Shown here: positions 62,278-64,000 of the stretch, piece after piece
How the letters are laid out: each line of letters opens with the position of its first letter
Numbering within the stretch: position 1 is the stretch's first letter
Source: Pseudomonas sp. ISL-84
Lineage (GTDB): Bacteria > Bacillota > Bacilli > Bacillales > Cytobacillaceae
Direction: 5' to 3'
DNA: 64,000 nucleotides
NCBI GenBank assembly: GCA_018613035.1
Contig: JAGGRA010000039.1
Location: 57,888-121,887 of the forward strand
Made by a program: the position numbers and the translations under genes
The notes under the pieces: model-generated
Told to the model about the DNA's origin: nothing
Seen by the model: only the letters and a program-made list of their open reading frames with translations
Database searches by the model: none

Positions 62278-63123
62278 ATGAAAATCATTACTTATGGGGA
62301 GATTGTTGAACAGGTAGCAAAGATGTGCCAGGAAGCAAATTTTGAGTTAGGGCAAGACGTCGTTGAGGCTTTTCAAACAGCCCTGAAAAATGAAAAATCT
62401 GAAACTGGCAAAGACATATTGGAGCAGCTGATTCAGAACGCAGATATAGCCAAAAGCGAGAGGGTCCCTATGTGTCAGGACACTGGCGTTTCGGTATTCA
62501 TTGTGGAAATTGGACAGGAATGCCATATTACCGGCGGCAGTATTTACGATGCGATAAATGAAGGAGTCAAAAAAGGATATGAAGAAGGTTATTTAAGGCA
62601 TTCTATTGTTGATCATCCAATTACCCGGGAAAAAAGCAAAGGTTACAATACACCATCCATCATCCATCTTGAAATGATTCCAGGTGATGAAATGATTATC
62701 CACATGTCCGCAAAGGGAGGCGGAAGTGAAAATATGAGCAGCTTAAAGATGCTGAAGCCATCAGATGGACTTGAGGGCATAAAGGAATATATCCTCGATA
62801 CGGTAGCAATAGCCGGGCCGAATGCATGTCCTCCTTTGGTAGTCGGAGTAGGGATTGGCGGCAATTTTGAAAGATGCGCTTATTTAGCAAAAAAGTCATT
62901 GTTCAGGCCGATTGGCCACCGCAGTGATCGCCCCGAGCTCGCGCAGCTGGAAAATGAACTAATGGAAGAAATTAATAAACTGGGTATTGGCCCTCAGGGC
63001 ATGGGAGGAAACACTACTGCTCTTGATGTGAAAATTGAGATAGAGCCCTGCCATATCGCAGCCTTGCCAGTAGCAATAAATTTAAACTGCCATGCGAGCA
63101 GACATAAAGAAGCCAGACTGTAG
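62278..63123 (+). CDS. Class-I fumarase/tartrate-dehydratase alpha subunit, copy 2
   Basis: The 281-aa protein shares its layout with the copy at 41519 but keeps the classical first cluster motif PMCQDTG, with further Cys in NACPPLVVG and LNCHASRH. It should bind a [4Fe-4S] cluster and hydrate fumarate or a substituted fumarate such as mesaconate. Being just after sdhCAB, it would accept the product of a succinate-type dehydrogenation. ATG 62278 follows AAAAGGGGGAAG. Confidence 0.87.
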   Translation: MKIITYGEIVEQVAKMCQEANFELGQDVVEAFQTALKNEKSETGKDILEQLIQNADIAKSERVPMCQDTGVSVFIVEIGQECHITGGSIYDAINEGVKKGYEEGYLRHSIVDHPITREKSKGYNTPSIIHLEMIPGDEMIIHMSAKGGGSENMSSLKMLKPSDGLEGIKEYILDTVAIAGPNACPPLVVGVGIGGNFERCAYLAKKSLFRPIGHRSDRPELAQLENELMEEINKLGIGPQGMGGNTTALDVKIEIEPCHIAALPVAINLNCHASRHKEARL

Positions 63124-63134
63124 GAGGAATTCAG

Positions 63135-63698
63135 TTGTCAGCAACTAAAGTTATCAGCCCTATTGATGAAGATGTATTGTTAAATTTAAAAGCAGGCGAG
63201 CGGGTTTTGATCAGCGGTACTATATACACCGCAAGAGATGCCGCTCATAAAAGGATGTCGGAAGCACTCCAAAAGGGTCAAGGACTTCCTATTGATATTA
63301 ATGGCCAAACAATCTATTATGTTGGACCAACTCCAGCCAAGCCAGGACAGGTTATTGGATCAGCAGGTCCGACAACCAGCGGAAGAATGGATAAATATAC
63401 CCCGTCTTTGCTCGATCGAGGCTTAAAAGGAATGATTGGCAAAGGATATCGGAACCAGGAAGTTATAGATTCCATGAAACAGAATAAAGCTGTATATTTC
63501 GCCGCAATAGGCGGATCGGGTGCACTGATTGCCCGCTCTATTAAAGCGATGGAAGTGATCGCATATGAGGATCTGGGCCCTGAGGCGATTCACAAATTAA
63601 CCGTTGAGAATTTTCCCGCAGTTGTAATTATTGATAGTGAAGGCTCAGACTGGTACCAATTGGGGAAACAGCAATTTAACGAGCAGGAAAACCAGTGA
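63135..63698 (+). CDS. Class-I fumarase/tartrate-dehydratase beta subunit, copy 2
   Basis: The 187-aa C-terminal half has RVLISGTIYTARDAAHKRM (about 23-41), YYVGPTPAKPGQVIGSAGPTT (split) and AIGGSGAL. It completes the hydro-lyase with 62278. The start is TTG behind TAGGAGGAATT. It is the last gene of the operon; a terminator and a repeat follow. Confidence 0.87.
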   Translation: MSATKVISPIDEDVLLNLKAGERVLISGTIYTARDAAHKRMSEALQKGQGLPIDINGQTIYYVGPTPAKPGQVIGSAGPTTSGRMDKYTPSLLDRGLKGMIGKGYRNQEVIDSMKQNKAVYFAAIGGSGALIARSIKAMEVIAYEDLGPEAIHKLTVENFPAVVIIDSEGSDWYQLGKQQFNEQENQ

Positions 63699-63722
63699 AA
63701 AATTATAAATTGCGAATGAACG

Positions 63723-63755
63723 AAACTCTGATGGTAATCGGAGTTTTGTTTTTTT
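63723..63755 (+). terminator. Rho-independent terminator
   Basis: AAACTCTGAT and ATCGGAGTTT pair (10 bp, one G-T pair) around GGTA, followed by TGTTTTTTTT. Confidence 0.88.
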
Positions 63756-63763
63756 ATTTGGCT

Positions 63764-63973
63764 CTTTTCGTATAGATTGTTGTTTTTGGACTATAAAGGT
63801 CGCCCGTTGAATTCCGCTCCAGTCACGCAGCGAACCCGCGGGGAGGAATGAGAGCCTCCTCGGCTTCGCCTGTGGGGTCTCTCACCCCCTCTCCTCCCGC
63901 AGGAGTCAAGTGCCCTCCGCTCCAATCAACTCAGTAATTAAAACTAGTTTGTAAGCAACAAACTTTGCGAAAT
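63764..63973. repeat. MITE-like intergenic repeat, copy B
   Basis: The left end TTTCGTATAGATTGTTG (63766-63782) and right end CAACAAACTTTGCGAAA (63956-63972) are inverted repeats matching at 14 of 17 positions, flanked further out by GGCT and AGCC. The interior is GC-rich with hairpin-forming CCGCGGGGAGG and CCCCCTCTCCTCCC. Ends and the GCTCCAATCAACTC block match copy A at 44118. Confidence 0.75.
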
Positions 63974-64000
63974 AGCCTAATTTTATGACGGATTATACGG

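Larger units (their letters stand above)
63699..64000. other. Operon end: terminator, repeat and window edge
   Basis: The last 302 bp hold the terminator at 63723-63755 and a MITE-like repeat at 63764-63973. No gene is visible. Confidence 0.6.

Noticed and set aside
1..64000. CRISPR arrays, tRNA or rRNA genes, transposases and prophage genes
   Set aside because: No regularly spaced repeats, no cloverleaf or rRNA core sequences, and no DDE or recombinase motifs were seen.

Overview
The window is low-GC, densely packed DNA with strong AAGGAGG-type ribosome binding sites and frequent TTG/GTG starts. It most likely comes from an endospore-forming member of the Bacillaceae: the left edge carries an endospore-appendage-like (DUF3992) gene end, SdhCAB is of the Bacillus type, and candidate CcpA (cre) and CodY sites are present. 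No rRNA, tRNA, CRISPR array, phage gene or transposase was seen. Almost the whole window is a catabolic island for carboxylic acids.

Region 1 (1-900) holds the end of a DUF3992 protein, a decayed stretch containing a repeat fragment, and a terminator. Region 2 (893-9072) holds an SLC13-type anion permease, a divergent MFS permease, a VOC/epimerase-like protein, an acyl-CoA dehydrogenase, both subunits of an ADP-forming acyl-CoA synthetase and a polytopic membrane protein. Region 3 (9215-19402) begins with a perfect cre match and a TAXI-type TRAP binding protein. Next come an RraA-like aldolase, a split ThDP decarboxylase, a 2-hydroxyacid dehydrogenase, an acyl-CoA synthetase, an enoyl-CoA hydratase, an atypical acyl-CoA dehydrogenase, a thioesterase and finally the fused TRAP permease.

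Region 4 (19472-29404) has SDR genes, a glycolate-oxidase-type FAD subunit broken by one TAG codon, a CaiB/BaiF CoA-transferase, a second intact GlcD-like gene with GlcF, a second 2-hydroxyacid dehydrogenase, a second RraA and an FAH-family hydrolase. Region 5 (29445-39292) has an IlvD/Edd dehydratase diverging from a LarA-domain protein, a split UxaA-type dehydratase/lyase, an SDR, an enoyl-CoA hydratase, two coupled acyl-CoA dehydrogenases and a convergent LysR regulator. Region 6 (39749-44036) has a thioesterase and a CMD protein, then a GntR-led operon for tartrate/malate-type acids.

Region 7 (44570-63698) carries a split DctP/DctQM TRAP system, a hydroxyisobutyrate-dehydrogenase-like enzyme, two FCD-GntR regulators, a CitE-like lyase, two MmgE/PrpD proteins, an SLC13 permease, a SucCD-like CoA ligase, an extra SdhCAB, a second FAD oxidoreductase and a second class-I dehydratase pair. 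A working model is uptake of a (hydroxy)dicarboxylate by TRAP or SLC13, dehydrogenation and hydration, CoA ligation, and cleavage to acetyl-CoA plus a 2-oxoacid. The exact substrates cannot be read from sequence.

The strongest non-gene signals are a recurring dyad GGAT-N5-ATCC at five intergenic positions (on two matching promoters and just upstream of three ribosome binding sites), two small genes with strong ribosome binding sites, a nested hairpin in a possible leader, and MITE-like repeats that end the two dicarboxylate operons.
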